A DNA stretch of 64,000 nt from Cruorifilaria tuberocauda (taxonomy: Eukaryota; Nematoda; Chromadorea; Rhabditida; Onchocercidae). Positions 40,801 through 52,976 of the stretch are shown in pieces; the stretch's first letter is position 1; the number at the start of each line of letters is the position of its first letter. The notes below the pieces were generated by a model. That model was not told the DNA's origin, did not search any database, and worked only from the letters and a program-made list of their open reading frames with translations. Where the stretch lies: assembly GCA_013365365.1 (NCBI GenBank), contig JABVXU010000239.1, positions 1 through 64,000 on the forward strand. The letters run 5' to 3'. Both the position numbers and the translations under genes were made by a program.

Positions 40801-42080
40801 TCAGTTCGAAAATTGATAGTAATTTAATCTATCAAACAACTTAGAGGAAGAATTAATGGCAATGACTGAATCAAAGGTTGAAAATTAAAGCTCATTTCAA
40901 CGGCACAGTCTATGATTAAATGAATAATAGCACCAATCAAGAAATGCAACATGATTTCTCATGTAATTCATTCGTCTCTTCATGAAATTCTTATGCAATA
41001 TAATGATGACATTGAAGGTAAACCTAGTTTTTTCCTTTTTTTGGTTAAATTCTATTAATTTCTTGATGGAAAGATAATTCTGTAAAAGGTTATTCACTTT
41101 GTATATCACAAAGTAAGAATCCAATGTTTGTAACTCCGAAAGGAAATTTTCATAAGAACAAGGAAGCCATCTTATACGCGCTATAACAATTGTCATTCTT
41201 TGCAGGATTCTATATTTTCATAGTAGCCATGTTAGTTTATCTGTGTGAACTCTAAAGATTGCGAGGCTTTCTTATCTGAAGGGATGGTTTTTTTTGCCTT
41301 ATGGAGATATCCAGGATAACCGTGGATATTGTCTTGCTTCTTATATATCTTATCTATTTTAATCTTTATGTTTTGGTTTAATCTTACTTTCATTAAGATG
41401 AAATCTGACTTAATCTCTCTCATTCTGAAGAAATACATGCAGCAACGTAATATTGTCATAGGCAAATGTGTTGTTTCGTTATCATTATTATGAAAGCAGT
41501 TGTCGTAGGCCAGCGATAACTTAGAATAATTGGTATCAAAACCTGTAAATGGGAAAATTTGGAGAGTTGACGATTGAATTCATATTTCTTTGAAAAATAA
41601 ATAAGAGAAATAATGTAGCTCAAAACTATAAAGGAAACTTTGTGATTATCGAATGAATTGAAATAAGTAGCTAAACTCTGTAGAAGGTCATTTCTGCCTA
41701 GCATTATCTAATATGTGTTTGAATCATTATCGATGAAAAGGATAATTCTTTGAATATCCGGAAACTTGTTTAGAAATATATATGGCGTTATAGCTTCAAT
41801 TAAATTAAAGTACATGGTAAAGCTACCATTAGCTGTTGCATGGTTTTTTTCTGTACAGCTCAGTGAATGTGAAATTATAACATTTCGTTAATTTTGTTGA
41901 TATGAAATGTAAATGAAGTCATAACTTTTCTTCAAGATGTAAGCCACGGTTTTCTACATTAGTTGCTTCTTTTTATATTTGCAAGCTCATTTATTTAGCA
42001 AACATTGTCTGTATATATTACTTTTCTTAGTAACGTAATGTATAGTTGGATCGAGTTTTGCTTATAAAATTTTGGCCATC
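37873..42080. other. Intergenic region upstream of RAD23
   Basis: The 4.2 kb between the unknown minus-strand gene and RAD23 holds several minus-strand open stretches (38164-38346, 40897-41196, 41232-41465, 41456-41704) whose composition I could not tell from chance. A pair of tandem small palindromes lies at 40250-40288. ATATCACA-like repeats occur at about 39745-39800. No gene is supported. Confidence 0.5.
40250..40288. repeat. Two tandem small palindromes around TTTATAGAAG
   Basis: TTTCCTTTATAGAAGGAAA is followed directly by a near-copy with TTTTCT/AGAAAA arms. Each is a 7-8 bp inverted repeat around a TATAG core, and together they are a 20-base tandem duplication. Confidence 0.75.
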
Positions 42081-42086
42081 TTTTAG
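42081..42086 (+). promoter_or_regulatory. Candidate trans-splice acceptor of RAD23
   Basis: TTTTAG ends 18 bases before the RAD23 start codon. This is a plausible spliced-leader acceptor in a nematode, but no transcript evidence is available. Confidence 0.4.
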
Positions 42087-42104
42087 GGTCATCCCAAAAT
42101 AGTA

Positions 42105-45100
42105 ATGTTGGTCACTTTTAAGACCATTGCGCAAGTGAGCTTTGAAATCGAATTGGATCCTCACTTAACGGTAGATTTTTCTTTAGTTGCATAATTTTTG
42201 CCATTTACATATGTTTTAGAAGAAAGGATTTAGGACGGAATATTGTGAAAGTTATTTCAGGTGTACTTCTGGTTTGCCATATTATCACCGAATTACAATG
42301 CAAAAATTTTTTCGGTTTTTGTAGAGAAAGAATTGGCTTTGCCTTATTTTAGTTTTTCATATTCTATTAAATTATTTGCGCAATTTGCTCTGTTGACAAT
42401 CATCAAAGAACTGATTGAAGGTATTGATGTTTATCTATTCTAATTGGAAAGCACTATCTTAGATTGGCGAGGTGAAAGCGAAAATAGCGGAAGAGAAAGG
42501 TGAAACAGAATATCCTACTGAATGTCAAAAACTCATCTACAATGGGAAAGTAAGTATAAAAAGAGCGGTTTTTCAAAGTCCATTTTCGTCGCCCTAAATT
42601 TAGTGAGATTTAATGCAGTGACTAATTTATTGCAAATTTTACAATGAGCTTGAGTTATTTCAGGTTCTTGACGATACTCAAACAGTTGAGGAAGTGATGA
42701 TTGATCCTTCAAAATTTGTTGTCATTATGATTACAAGAGTAAGTATCGTTTATATTTTGAGAATTTTTATTTTCTATAAGCTAAATAATTCAAAAATGAA
42801 GTACGAATCGTGGTTTGGCATCATCCTTATGGATATAGACATAACCCTCTTTGAAAATTTAGTTGCATTTTTGATAAGAAAATAAGTTAATTAATCAAAT
42901 ATATCAAAATCTCAGCTTTTAATCGCATTGTTTAATCACATTCTGTATGATATTACATCGATTGGCAGTAATTTTTCATAATCATAGAAATAAAATCGTT
43001 AATCCAATAGATTTTGTTTTAAAGTTACTTAAGAAATCGCAGAAATCGCATGTATTTCGGTTACCTTATTATCCTTATTATGCATTTTAACATTTTCAGA
43101 AGAAACCTGGCGGAACTGCTCCTGTCGAGTTGACTCCTCAGCCTTCAAATTTGCAAGTACCTATAGGTGCACAATCCACAACAGTAACTCCAGCTTCTCT
43201 GACGGATAGCAATCCAGTAACGCCGCAGAACCCAGGTTAATATTTTGCAGCTTTTATTTTCAACAAACAAATTCCATAAGTCGTATTATAAAACTAAACA
43301 GCTGATTCACACACTCAATACAGTATGGTTTATCACTATTTTCAATATTAAATTTGTGTTCTAGTTTTGCAGTAAGGTTTACAGAATTCGTTGCAAGTAG
43401 TATCTTATAGAAAATGTTAGCGATAAAGATATTCACGTACCATCACAGCTAATATTGAATTTGAACCATGTTCCGTATTAGTTCCGTATTTTTAATTTGA
43501 AATATTGCAATCTTTGTATCAGGCTGTTAAATTGTTTCTTGAAAGAAATGTTTTTCAGATGGTCTAACCCCCGAACAAGAAGAAACAGCTCAGGCAATTG
43601 TGGCAATGGGCTATCCTCGTGATAAAGTTAGTTACTTTCAAAAATATGAAATTTCTCCGGATAATTTGTGCTTCATTTTTTAATTATTTAGGTGATTCGA
43701 GCTTTGCGGGCGTCATTTTTCAATGGTGATCGTGCTGTTGAATATTTATGTTCAGGAATACCAGAGGACGAAGATGTATTAGGTCGGTTGGTTTATTTTA
43801 CTTATTAACTCATATAATATCATTTAAAGATGTTTGTTTTTTTATCTCTGTCATTGGAAGTTGACCTAATTTATATGAATAAAGGATGTATAAAAACGTT
43901 GTAGGAGAATGAAGACAGAGAGAGAGTGGAAAACATGATGTCCATTCTTTTATTCATTTTTCATCACCGTTTATATATTTTTATAAGCATCTCTACAGGG
44001 CAACAAGAATTGGCAGAACATGAGGAGGGAGAACGAGGACAAGGTCTAGGTCTTGATTTCTTGCGTCAGTTGCCGCAATTTGAGCAGCTTCGAGAACTGG
44101 TTCAGTCGAACCCTGCTATTCTTCCCCAAATTATTCAACAAATAGCTCAGTCGAATCCAGCACTTATGGAGGCCATTCAAAATAATCAAGTGCTTATTTA
44201 AAATTTTATATTTCACTTGATGGCAAATATGTCTTATATCAGGAATGGAAGAATTGTATTCACACTTGATATATGATTCCGTTATTTTGTAGTATCGTAA
44301 ATTATTACTTACGGAATTCTTGTTGCCGTCGTCTCTGAAATTTGCCACAATGTATGATTTTGTGAAATATTAACATTCAATTAATTTATAAGTTTGCAAT
44401 GGTGAATGTTTTCGAGAGCTTCTGTGATCTTCATTTGGTGCGCCGTCTACCATTTGTTACCTCCGCATCTTAGTAATATATGCTAAGCAAATATGTCCAT
44501 ATAGCTTATTGTAAAGTTATTACCTAGAAAATTTTCTTGTAATCAAAAGTTGATTATTCTAGGAAGAGTTTGTGAATCTTTTAAATAATGGTTCTGCTGG
44601 AAGTGGTGGTGGCGGTGGCGGTGGTGGTGTGGCACCTCCCACCGGAGAACAGCGCCAAGTTGCTATTCATGTTACTGAAGCTGAACGGGACGCGATTAAT
44701 CGGGTAATTTTTTTCTTCTTTATTTTACTCTTAGCTTGCAATTTGCTTGCATTTTTTCAAATTCCAAAATCCCAAATCATTTTTAAAAAGTAAGCTCATT
44801 CGCCAAAATCGACTCCTGTTAACTGTTGTAATTGCTTGATGTTTTTCTTTTCAGCTGAAATCTATGGGTTTTCCGGAGCAGTTGGTTATCGAGGCATATT
44901 TTGCATGTGATAAAAATGAAGATCTTGCTGCTAATTACATACTAGCTCGCATGGATGAGGCAGCAGTAATATTTTTTGGAAATTTAAGTAATATGAATTA
45001 ATTTAATCGAATTTTCAACAATGAAATCCGAAGATCAAGAATTCTTTCTGAATTGACAATGCTTTTATGGCTGTTTAAGTTTTAAGTTCTGTAGATTATT

Positions 45101-45244
45101 GCGAGATCTGAAATAATTACATCCTGCAAGTTGCATAAGCTTTCGGCTATTGTGTTTGACAAGTTGAATTTCATGATTTATTAACGGTTGCAGGCGGAAC
45201 TTGATGCACTGGAACATCAAGGGGAAGAAAGTCGCGAACCTTGA
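42105..45244 (+). CDS. rad-23: RAD23: UV excision repair / proteasome shuttle protein
   Basis: RAD23 carries ubiquitinated substrates to the 26S proteasome and stabilises XPC in nucleotide excision repair, in nucleus and cytosol. Ten exons join in phase: 42105-42170, 42463-42549, 42664-42738, 43100-43235, 43559-43626, 43692-43782, 43999-44189, 44563-44703, 44855-44965 and 45194-45244, giving 338 residues. The order is a ubiquitin-like domain (1-76, with [13 protein letters not shown]), a Pro/Thr/Gln-rich linker (77-121), UBA1 (about 124-165, with [19 protein letters not shown]), the XPC-binding domain (about 190-245, with [19 protein letters not shown]), a glycine run, and UBA2 (about 277-320, with [19 protein letters not shown]). 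All four canonical parts are present and unbroken. The start is fixed by the MLVTFKTI beta-strand that opens the UBL fold. The glycine run in exon 8 comes from an impure GGT/GGC repeat. COA7 follows 1.7 kb downstream on the same strand. Confidence 0.97.
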
Positions 45245-45988
45245 AACTTTTCTATATACATGGATATTATTATTGCTGCATGTGCAATAGACCCCGATTT
45301 TTTGGAATGAAAATGAAATACTTTTCTTCAAATGATGTGGGAATTGCACCTGACTTTTTTTGCTTTCTTTACGTTATCTTGTGAAAGTATCTTTTTTTCC
45401 TTAAAATTATGCTTCAGTTGTTTTCTTTTTCCCCGGTAGCGGATTTCATTTTTCTCAATATTTTTGTTGCTAATTTTTACCAAGAAACATGAAGTATTCA
45501 TTTCAAGATGATAGTTGGTAACTTGCAGTTTTTGTTATTAATCTCTGTTTTTTGCATTAAAACTTTATACTGAACTTACATTGATAAACAAAAAAAAATA
45601 TATATAGCCGTTAACTTTCATTTTTGAAAATAATGAATTGTTTTGGCTATGTGTAATGTATCAGACAGCACTGTTGAAAATGTAGTAAGCTTTTTATGTT
45701 TTTTTCATTCACTGATAAATGATATCGCCTATGGCAAAAAGCTGCATATTTGTGGATAAGAATTTTGATTCACTTGTCTCTTTATGAGATTTCTGATAGC
45801 TACGGAACAGATAAAGCAAAGAATTTTTTTCCTTTAAACCTGGCGCGGATAAATGTGTACTTCAGCAAAGAGTTAAAATATTGTTTGGTCATGAATATAT
45901 TTCGATAAATTATTTTCTTGCTGTGAGGTCTTACTTTTTTCTTAGTTCTGAAAGAAAAGTTTTTAAATGCAGTTTCTTCAGTTGGACA

Positions 45989-45994
45989 AATAAA
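45989..45994 (+). terminator. Candidate poly(A) signal of RAD23
   Basis: An AATAAA about 745 bases beyond the RAD23 stop. Another occurs near 46141, so the true site is undecided. Confidence 0.35.
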
Positions 45995-46899
45995 GCATTG
46001 TGATTTCCACTATAATAAATTATATTTCTTTTGATGTCTTTACTTTTGTTTCATATTGAGTCTTTTTGAAAGTTTATTTCGAATTACCATCTATTTTGAT
46101 AAGAAATTGGTATTTGTTGTGTATTATGCTGATAGTTCCAAATAAATGGAATTTCGTTTTTCAAAGTTTCCATAGTATTTGTTCAAAGTGAGGCACATCA
46201 TCGTGAATGCATGTATTGCTTGCCTATATAATGAGTCCTGCTCTCGAGTAGTCCACTTACAACTAGTGACGTTTCTCTTTGTGTCTCATTGGCATGTAAA
46301 GTTTATGGCATAGAATTTAAGTGTGGTAAAATCCTTCCTCAAGCTGAATTATTTTTCACTGAATGGCGAAATGAATCAATTATTTTTGCCGAGTTCTTCT
46401 GGAAGTTTTTCCAAAAAAAGTCGAGGTACGGATTCATTCATGGAATCCCTAAAGTTGTAAACACTTATTCTGTAATGTACTTTAGTCAGCATAATTCTTC
46501 CCATATTCAAACTAGTGTCTTTTACTGCACTGAATACTTTTGCAATTCACTGGCGGTTCGCATGTAGGTGATAATTCCTTAAAGCATTCCAGATTATTTA
46601 TCATGCGATTAAGAAGATTTTGTCCGACATTAAAAATCTTTTTCTATGATGTTTTATTTTTTTATTTGATTTTCTATTATAATTTTTGGCATTAATGTTT
46701 ACATAATTAAAAAAAGCCTTATGTCTTCTATTTTCCTTTAAAAAAGTCCTAACTTTTCCTGTTCTATTTTGCATGAATGTTCAAACGAAATATTGACATC
46801 GGGTAGTGGTGAGTTAAATTAGTCAGGTAATTAGTGAAGTAATAGCAGTGATATGCATGAATCATGGTTCATTTTGTTCTTTGCTGTGCTGTTTATTTC

Positions 46900-46909
46900 A
46901 CTTGTGTAG
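46900..46909 (+). promoter_or_regulatory. Candidate trans-splice acceptor directly before the COA7 start
   Basis: A TTCACTTGTGTAG stretch ends immediately before the ATG of COA7. If it is used for spliced-leader addition, the message would have the leader joined directly to the start codon. It could instead be a cis acceptor from an unseen upstream exon. Confidence 0.4.
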
Positions 46910-49693
46910 ATGTTTGAGGAAGGTGCAAGTAAAGAAGATTTCGAAAGAGAACAAGCAGAACGTCGAGAATATGTGAAAAATATTGGTGTCGAATATAGAT
47001 TTGGATGCTATGAGGTTCTATATACTCCATTTTGTAGATTAAAATAATACTAACATTAATTAACTAAGTGATTGAATAAATATATCACAACGCACTGTTA
47101 GACGGTTAAATTATCTGACGACGGGAAATGTTTGCAATTTCTCATTCTAAATTTCCAAAAATCTATAAATTTTTTCTGTTTATATATTTTCAGGAAAAGC
47201 GACCTGAAATATGTCAGTTGTTGGGGGAATACATGGAAGCAATTGAACAAAATTTCAAAGCGTCATATAATATATTTAAAACGAATTGTGAAGAAAAGGG
47301 ATTTCCGAGAAGTTGTTTTAGATATGCAATGTATCTTCTAGCCGGAAAAGGTTAGCATTCATTAAATTGGTCCCCAATGCATCATTAAGGCAACAAATAA
47401 ATTAGAATGCGACTTCTAGTTGCTAAAGGGTGGAGAAGAAAGGCTGAACAAAATTCATGGTAATAATGAATGTATATCAAAATTTAGCAAATTTACTGTA
47501 ATATCCAAACTGTATAATGTTTCTTATAAATTTATTCCTCTCTTATAATAATTCATTAGCTTAGCAGTGTTGATGAGCATGAATTACATAAGTTAATATA
47601 ATTTATAATTAAAATGAAGTGTTGTTTCGCTGAATATTCAAAAACTTATCGCATGTTCATCTTTTTATCGATTGTGTACAAATAACCTTGAATGTATGAC
47701 TAATGATATAATATGACTGTTGCATATATTCAGACATGTATTTTAACAGTAACTATTCTAGATTGTTTTAATTTGACAAGAAAATTTTAAAGCTATCATA
47801 TCTTTTGAAAATGAGTGTAAAGTTGACCATTTTGATTTTTATTTCAATTATTTTTTATTAGAAATCAGTCTAATCTTATTACTTCGTGAAAAAAATTCAT
47901 TGATAAGACTGCTATGGCACCATTGTCTAAATATTTAATATACAGTCTTTATTAGTGAATATCGCTATCAAGTAATTCGCAGAAATCTTTTTAATCTCCA
48001 AAATACAAATTAAAATTCAATATTTCATCTTTTTATTCGCTGTTAAATTTGTTACCAACAAGTCAAATACTTTATTTCAGTAGCAGTTAGTCTTAGTGTG
48101 TTTAGCTTGCTTCAGAATGTAAACGCAATCTAAAAAAGATGATTGAACCGTTGGAGAAATCATGTAAAGCTAATATGGCAGAAGGGTGTCGTTTTTTATC
48201 ACTAGTTCATTGGAATGGTGAAGAAGATAGAAAGCCGAATTCTGAGCTGGCCGAAAAGTATATGAAAAAGTAACCTTTCAACTATTTTCGCTTTGAAATT
48301 AATCCTCAGTTATAGGTATGAGCTTTGTGAAAACTTTACAACTGATGATTTGGATAGGATAGAGCCATAAAAACACGTAAGTGACATGATATTATTATTC
48401 TTTTTTCTAATAAAGCATATTTTGTGAAATATCTCATTTGCAGTGTCACAGTTTAGTTTTAGCTTAATCTCATTTTTTATTCATTACTGTGACAAGTGGC
48501 AAATATTTTAGAGCATGTGAGTTAGAAGATGCGGAAGCATGTTGGTTGTTAAGTACTTGGTATATTGGACACGATGCTAAATTTGTTACATTGGGTGCAA
48601 CGAAGGCCGTAAGTTCTGTATTTCAGCTTTATTTTTTGACAAGGATTCTGTATCAGAATTATTATGACTTCATGTCGTCTGCGGAAAGGGATTTAATATA
48701 AGAAAGTTATGTAAGCTATATGACTTATGGCTTTTCTTTGATGGTTTTAGAACTGATTTTTTTATCAGTTTATGTGATGATGGAATTCAGTTGCGGTAAT
48801 TTTTACGTAAATCGAATATATTGAGTTAAAGTTCAATCAATAAAGGTAGTTTTAGAACTTAAGAATGAGTATAATTTTATGAGAAGAACAAGGAGCAAAA
48901 GTTTGTTTAGGAAATAAGGACGAGAATTAAGGAGGACTGGATTAATGGATTTTTAATTCTTCAGTCATGTGCTCTGTAATATTACCGCGATATTAAATAA
49001 TATTTTTCATCAATATGCAAATTAACTTCAATTATATTTAAGATTGTTAGATTTCAGAAGATGTTGATATGTTTCGCGTAAAATAGATGGACTTGCTGTT
49101 ATTATCAACTTGTTTCTAGTTGCTATAAATTTGATTTAACATTAGTAACATTCAGAAGTAATCTATTAATTACTAATATTACTGACAGACACAAAGTGTA
49201 GATAATTGTAAACGCTGATTTTGCAAATCTATCTGTCATTCCAGAAACATGGTTCGCACCTTGGTGAACTTCCGCGAAATATTGATTTGGCCATCAAATA
49301 TGGTATCCGTGCGTGTGATTTTGGTTGCTTTCAATCCTGCGGAAATGTTTCCAGGTTAGTTTTTTACTACTGGCTTTCCAATAACAGATCGAATGATTTC
49401 AGTATCTCATATGGGCATCATATTCTAGTCAGCTATTTAAGACTATTAGTAAACAATTAATTTTAATTTTTTTATCGCTACTTGCAGCTTTCAAAATCGT
49501 CCTCTTTTTTGAACTTTCAGAATTGTATATTGACGAATGCCGAAATTATTAAGTTAGTTTCTTTTGCTGCAGGTTGTATAGCCTAGGTGAAGGAATCGAG
49601 CCTGATCCAGTTAAAGCAAAGTTATACTTGAATAAAGCAAAAGAAGCTTACAAACATGCTGTGTCAGGTGATAAAGTAGATTTCACTGGTTAA
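46910..49693 (+). CDS. coa-7: COA7 (SELRC1): Sel1-repeat cytochrome c oxidase assembly factor
   Basis: COA7 is a soluble mitochondrial intermembrane-space protein needed for respiratory complex IV assembly. Six exons join in phase: 46910-47014, 47194-47350, 48116-48269, 48512-48608, 49245-49354 and 49573-49693, giving 247 residues (human COA7 has 231). It is a string of Sel1-like helical repeats with paired cysteines at family spacing: C33/C42 and C67/C76 (both CX8C), then [18 protein letters not shown] and CDFGCFQSC (CX7C pairs). These pairs match the disulfide-stabilised repeats of the human protein. Recognisable segments include [14 protein letters not shown] and [10 protein letters not shown], equivalent to LACKYSMKACDLG and SRMYKLGDGV in human. 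The ATG follows an AG directly. Intron 2 (765 bases) is the longest in the gene. The gene is complete with no defect seen. Confidence 0.94.
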
Positions 49694-49843
49694 CTTCCAG
49701 TGGTTTCATTGATCTTAGTTTAATGTTAGGTATTTTCTGGTAGTTTGATTGATTTCGATATGTCATTTTTCATTTGCATTTTTTAAGTCCACTTCAATTC
49801 TTAGCAAGATACTCAATTTAAAGTTGGAGTGTTATGCGGATAT

Positions 49844-49849
49844 AATAAA
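49844..49849 (+). terminator. Candidate poly(A) signal of COA7
   Basis: AATAAA about 150 bases beyond the COA7 stop codon. Confidence 0.45.
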
Positions 49850-50268
49850 AATTGTATTCAATGAATATCTTTTTCTCTTTAATTAAATGTCAATAACTGT
49901 ATTATTAATGTCGCTGAAAAAGCAAGAAAAGAAGAGTGATGAAAACATTTATTCTGGATTTAATATTCTAAGCTAAATGTATGCTTGTGGTTTTCAAGCT
50001 TTGTCTCGAAAATCCTTTGTTCTTCAATTTAAAATTATACGCATTTAATTGGTCATGATCCGCCCTCCTCAAGAATAAAGAAAGTCCCAAGCTCTGAAGC
50101 ATTGTAAGGGATTTATTTCAATGAGGGTGGTTGCTTAACGAAAGGGTAAAACGATTACTCTATCACCTTGTCTGACTGAATATCACCTTTAATGCTCGTC
50201 TGGATATTGTTGAAATTTTAATATGTTAACGTCGTGTTGTTATATGCTATGAAATCTAAAGTAATAAA
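49850..50268. other. Gap between COA7 and the SL1 locus
   Basis: The part at 50050-50220 is slightly less A+T-rich than its surroundings and would contain any promoter of the SL RNA. I could not identify a proximal sequence element. A reverse-strand GTTAAGCAAC near 50130-50139 recalls 5S rRNA, but the flanks do not fit. Confidence 0.4.
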
Positions 50269-50396
50269 GGTTTAATTACCCAAGTTTGAGGTACACTCAA
50301 AGTGTAGCAGCAAGCACATCTGCCTGACATAAAGGCTAGCAGTTTGCTTACTTACGAATAGAAAGAAAGACTGTCACGTCAACGAAGATCGTCGAC
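50269..50396 (+). ncRNA. sls-1-like: SL1 spliced-leader RNA gene or SL RNA pseudogene
   Basis: Positions 50269-50290 match the 22-nt nematode SL1 leader exactly as I know it (starts GGTTTAATTA, ends GTTTGAG). GT follows at once, as the SL splice donor requires, which argues against a processed copy of a trans-spliced mRNA. The downstream sequence folds as an SL RNA should: TTTGAG (50285-50290) pairs with CTCAAA (50296-50301) across the donor; AGCAAGC (50309-50315) pairs with GTTTGCT (50342-50348), with GCCT/AGGC stacked inside; and an imperfect hairpin lies at 50378-50396. The region between the second and third hairpins is purine-rich, and I see no RAU4-6GR Sm site, which a working SL RNA normally needs. 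The 3' end is a guess. No 5S rRNA gene was seen beside it, although many nematodes place SL1 in the 5S cluster. Confidence 0.75.
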
Positions 50397-52976
50397 AATA
50401 ACAGGAAAGAAAGAACACTCTCGTCTAGAAAGGAACAACCTAAATCTTGTCACGGTTACAGAAAATCGTTGACAAATGTAGTGGATTAAATAAAACTGAA
50501 TAATTAAAGTTAATGACTGAAATAAAAAAGACAGGTCAATGATCTCTCCTTTATTGTTAGAACCAGTTAAACGGTTGAACTCATATGGGAGAACGTCCCG
50601 AAGAAACACAACCATGCAGGAATATAATTCATGCAAAACTCAAGGAACAACGGCATGATCATCAGAAATGAATTCAGCTTACAATAGGTAGCTTTAGCTA
50701 ATCTCAAAAAAACATCGAATCTTTTGAAGCCTTTAATTAAGCACTAAATTTTTTTCACAAAATAGATAATTAAAGATCTTGTACTTTTGATACTTTTATT
50801 AAAGAAATCGTTAATCAAAATACTTCTCTGAAACTTTTTTGCCCAATTTTTTCCAGTGAATTTTTATATATCTGAATATGATAAGTTTAATTCATATACA
50901 AAATCATTAATTCTAGAACTAACTCAACTGTTATTATCTTTATCAAATATCTTTTCTTTTATCTTAATAAGATATATCACTATGCTTTGTCTACTATTTT
51001 AATTTACATTAATTTATTTAACTTAACGAGAATTATGATTAAAGAACGAAAGAAGGATACATAACGAAAATTTACATTGTTTGCCGTCAATTTTATCGAT
51101 CTAATTAAATTAAGTAATTCTTTGTTAGCTGCTAATTTTCTCTACGATTTTTTCACCATCTGTTCACATACAAATTGAATAATTGTTTATCATAAAAAAT
51201 ATTTATTCAATGGCTTAATTCGAAAGAACGTAATCTGATGCAACTGGAAGAAGACACTCTTATTATTTACACTTCTTGAAATCTCTACCTCAAGAATCTA
51301 TACGGTTCTGAATCACCATCTTATCAGATCATACTAATTATTTCCTTATAACTGTATTATAATATAAGAAAAAATAAACCTTGTCATTAAATGATAAAAC
51401 CTTCGCTACTATTCTACTATACCTAACTGAAGTTTAAAATAAAAGATAAAACAAGCATTCACAACAATTACCTTCATTTATCTTGAACCGTTCTCTCAAA
51501 AGCTGTAGCAAATATATCGGTAGTGATTGCTTTATCAATCAAATTGAACTGTTTTGAATTTTTGCTTGTTTTTTAATTATAATTCTCGTTACTGTTTAAA
51601 GATAAGTTTCTTTTATCGATCATGGATCATCATTCGAATTTCACGAAGATATTTTGTGGGAAAACTTATCGCTAAGCAAAATCTTTTGTAAGTGATAATA
51701 TGAGCTATCTTTTTGATTTTTGATCTCTGAATCTTACTATTATTTTGGAAAACTGTGGGGAAAATTATTCAATTATATCTCAAAGAAAGTAAAATGCTTT
51801 TTATTGATAATTATCATATCTAAGGCATTTTGATGATAGCAATAGGTGATTTACGAGTAATCATTAATAAGTTGAGAAATTCTAATTAGATATTTTGATC
51901 AATGACTCACTAATGCTATTTTGCTTCTTAAAAACCTAAAATTAATCACACTTTTAATTTAATATAAAGTATTCGCCTAATATTTTCAGGTTATCAACTT
52001 CAGTTTAAATCATTATGTTATTAGTAGCCTTGAGGTCAAGAAAAATTTTGCTATTTTCTTAGCTGAAATAATTATAGCTTAAGTTGATAAAAGCATAGCT
52101 TTTATCATATTTAAAATAATAGTTAAAAAATCAAAGAATTTTTCTGAAATGGTTCAGTTTGAATTATCAAAATGCACTTTCGGCGTTTTGGATTTCTGGT
52201 TTTTAGGATTTTTTTGTTTACAAAGCATAAATGGACATGAAAAACGCATCATAAAGCTCAAGTTGTGAAATGGATCAGATAAATTGAATGATTAAAAAGA
52301 GCATTAGCTTATAATTTAAGCTGAAAAAAAGAAAAAAGTATTCACCATTGTACTCGTGAATCATTTCATTCGTTTAAAAAAGAGGATTATTTGAATAAGG
52401 CCTATTTAAAAACGATCCTTTTTATTTGCTTTCTCGAAAATTTCAAATAATCCATTTTTCAAATACGACAATGCTATTGGCCTTCAATTAAACATTTCCC
52501 GTTATCATTCGTTCTTGAATTGAATAATTTCCGCTTACTCTTTGCCCTTTCAAACTGTACAGCCTTTTTCAACCAATTAATTTAAACAGTTTAAACAATA
52601 AACATGTAATTCTACTTTCTATGCTGTAATCTTCCTATAAAACTGACATTGCTATTAATATAATTACACAAAAAATATTTTTGTACAATTATAAGAAATA
52701 GAGAAAAATTCCTCTTTCTGGATAACTTTTACTTGATAAACCTTTACTTTCACTACGTGCTGCTCCAAAATCTATGAAGAAAATGTGAAATTTTCAAAAT
52801 AACATTTCATAATTTGATAACTTTTACTTCTTACTCATTACATTCAGAAAAAAAATGGCGAAAAATTTTTCTTTTTAAATTAAATTTAAAATAATTTATG
52901 TGCTTTAACTTCCGTGATTTCCTATCACTTTAGCTCTACTAAATTTATTCTTTCAAATAGTCTATCTGAGAAAGGT

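Larger units (their letters stand above)
45245..46909. other. RAD23 3' region and gap before COA7
   Basis: A+T-rich DNA, probably the RAD23 3' untranslated region followed by intergenic sequence. An open stretch at 46289-46567 shows no recognisable protein and is probably chance. Confidence 0.5.

Noticed and set aside
40897..41704. Three consecutive minus-strand open stretches considered as a gene
   Set aside because: They are in different, partly overlapping frames without good splice sites and have chance-like composition.
46289..46567. 92-codon plus-strand frame between RAD23 and COA7
   Set aside because: No recognisable domain and no acceptor/donor pair joining it to COA7 in phase; probably chance.
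50125..50145. Possible 5S rRNA gene near SL1 (reverse-strand GTTAAGCAAC)
   Set aside because: Only this ten-base core fits; the internal promoter and the pairing ends of 5S rRNA are absent on both sides.
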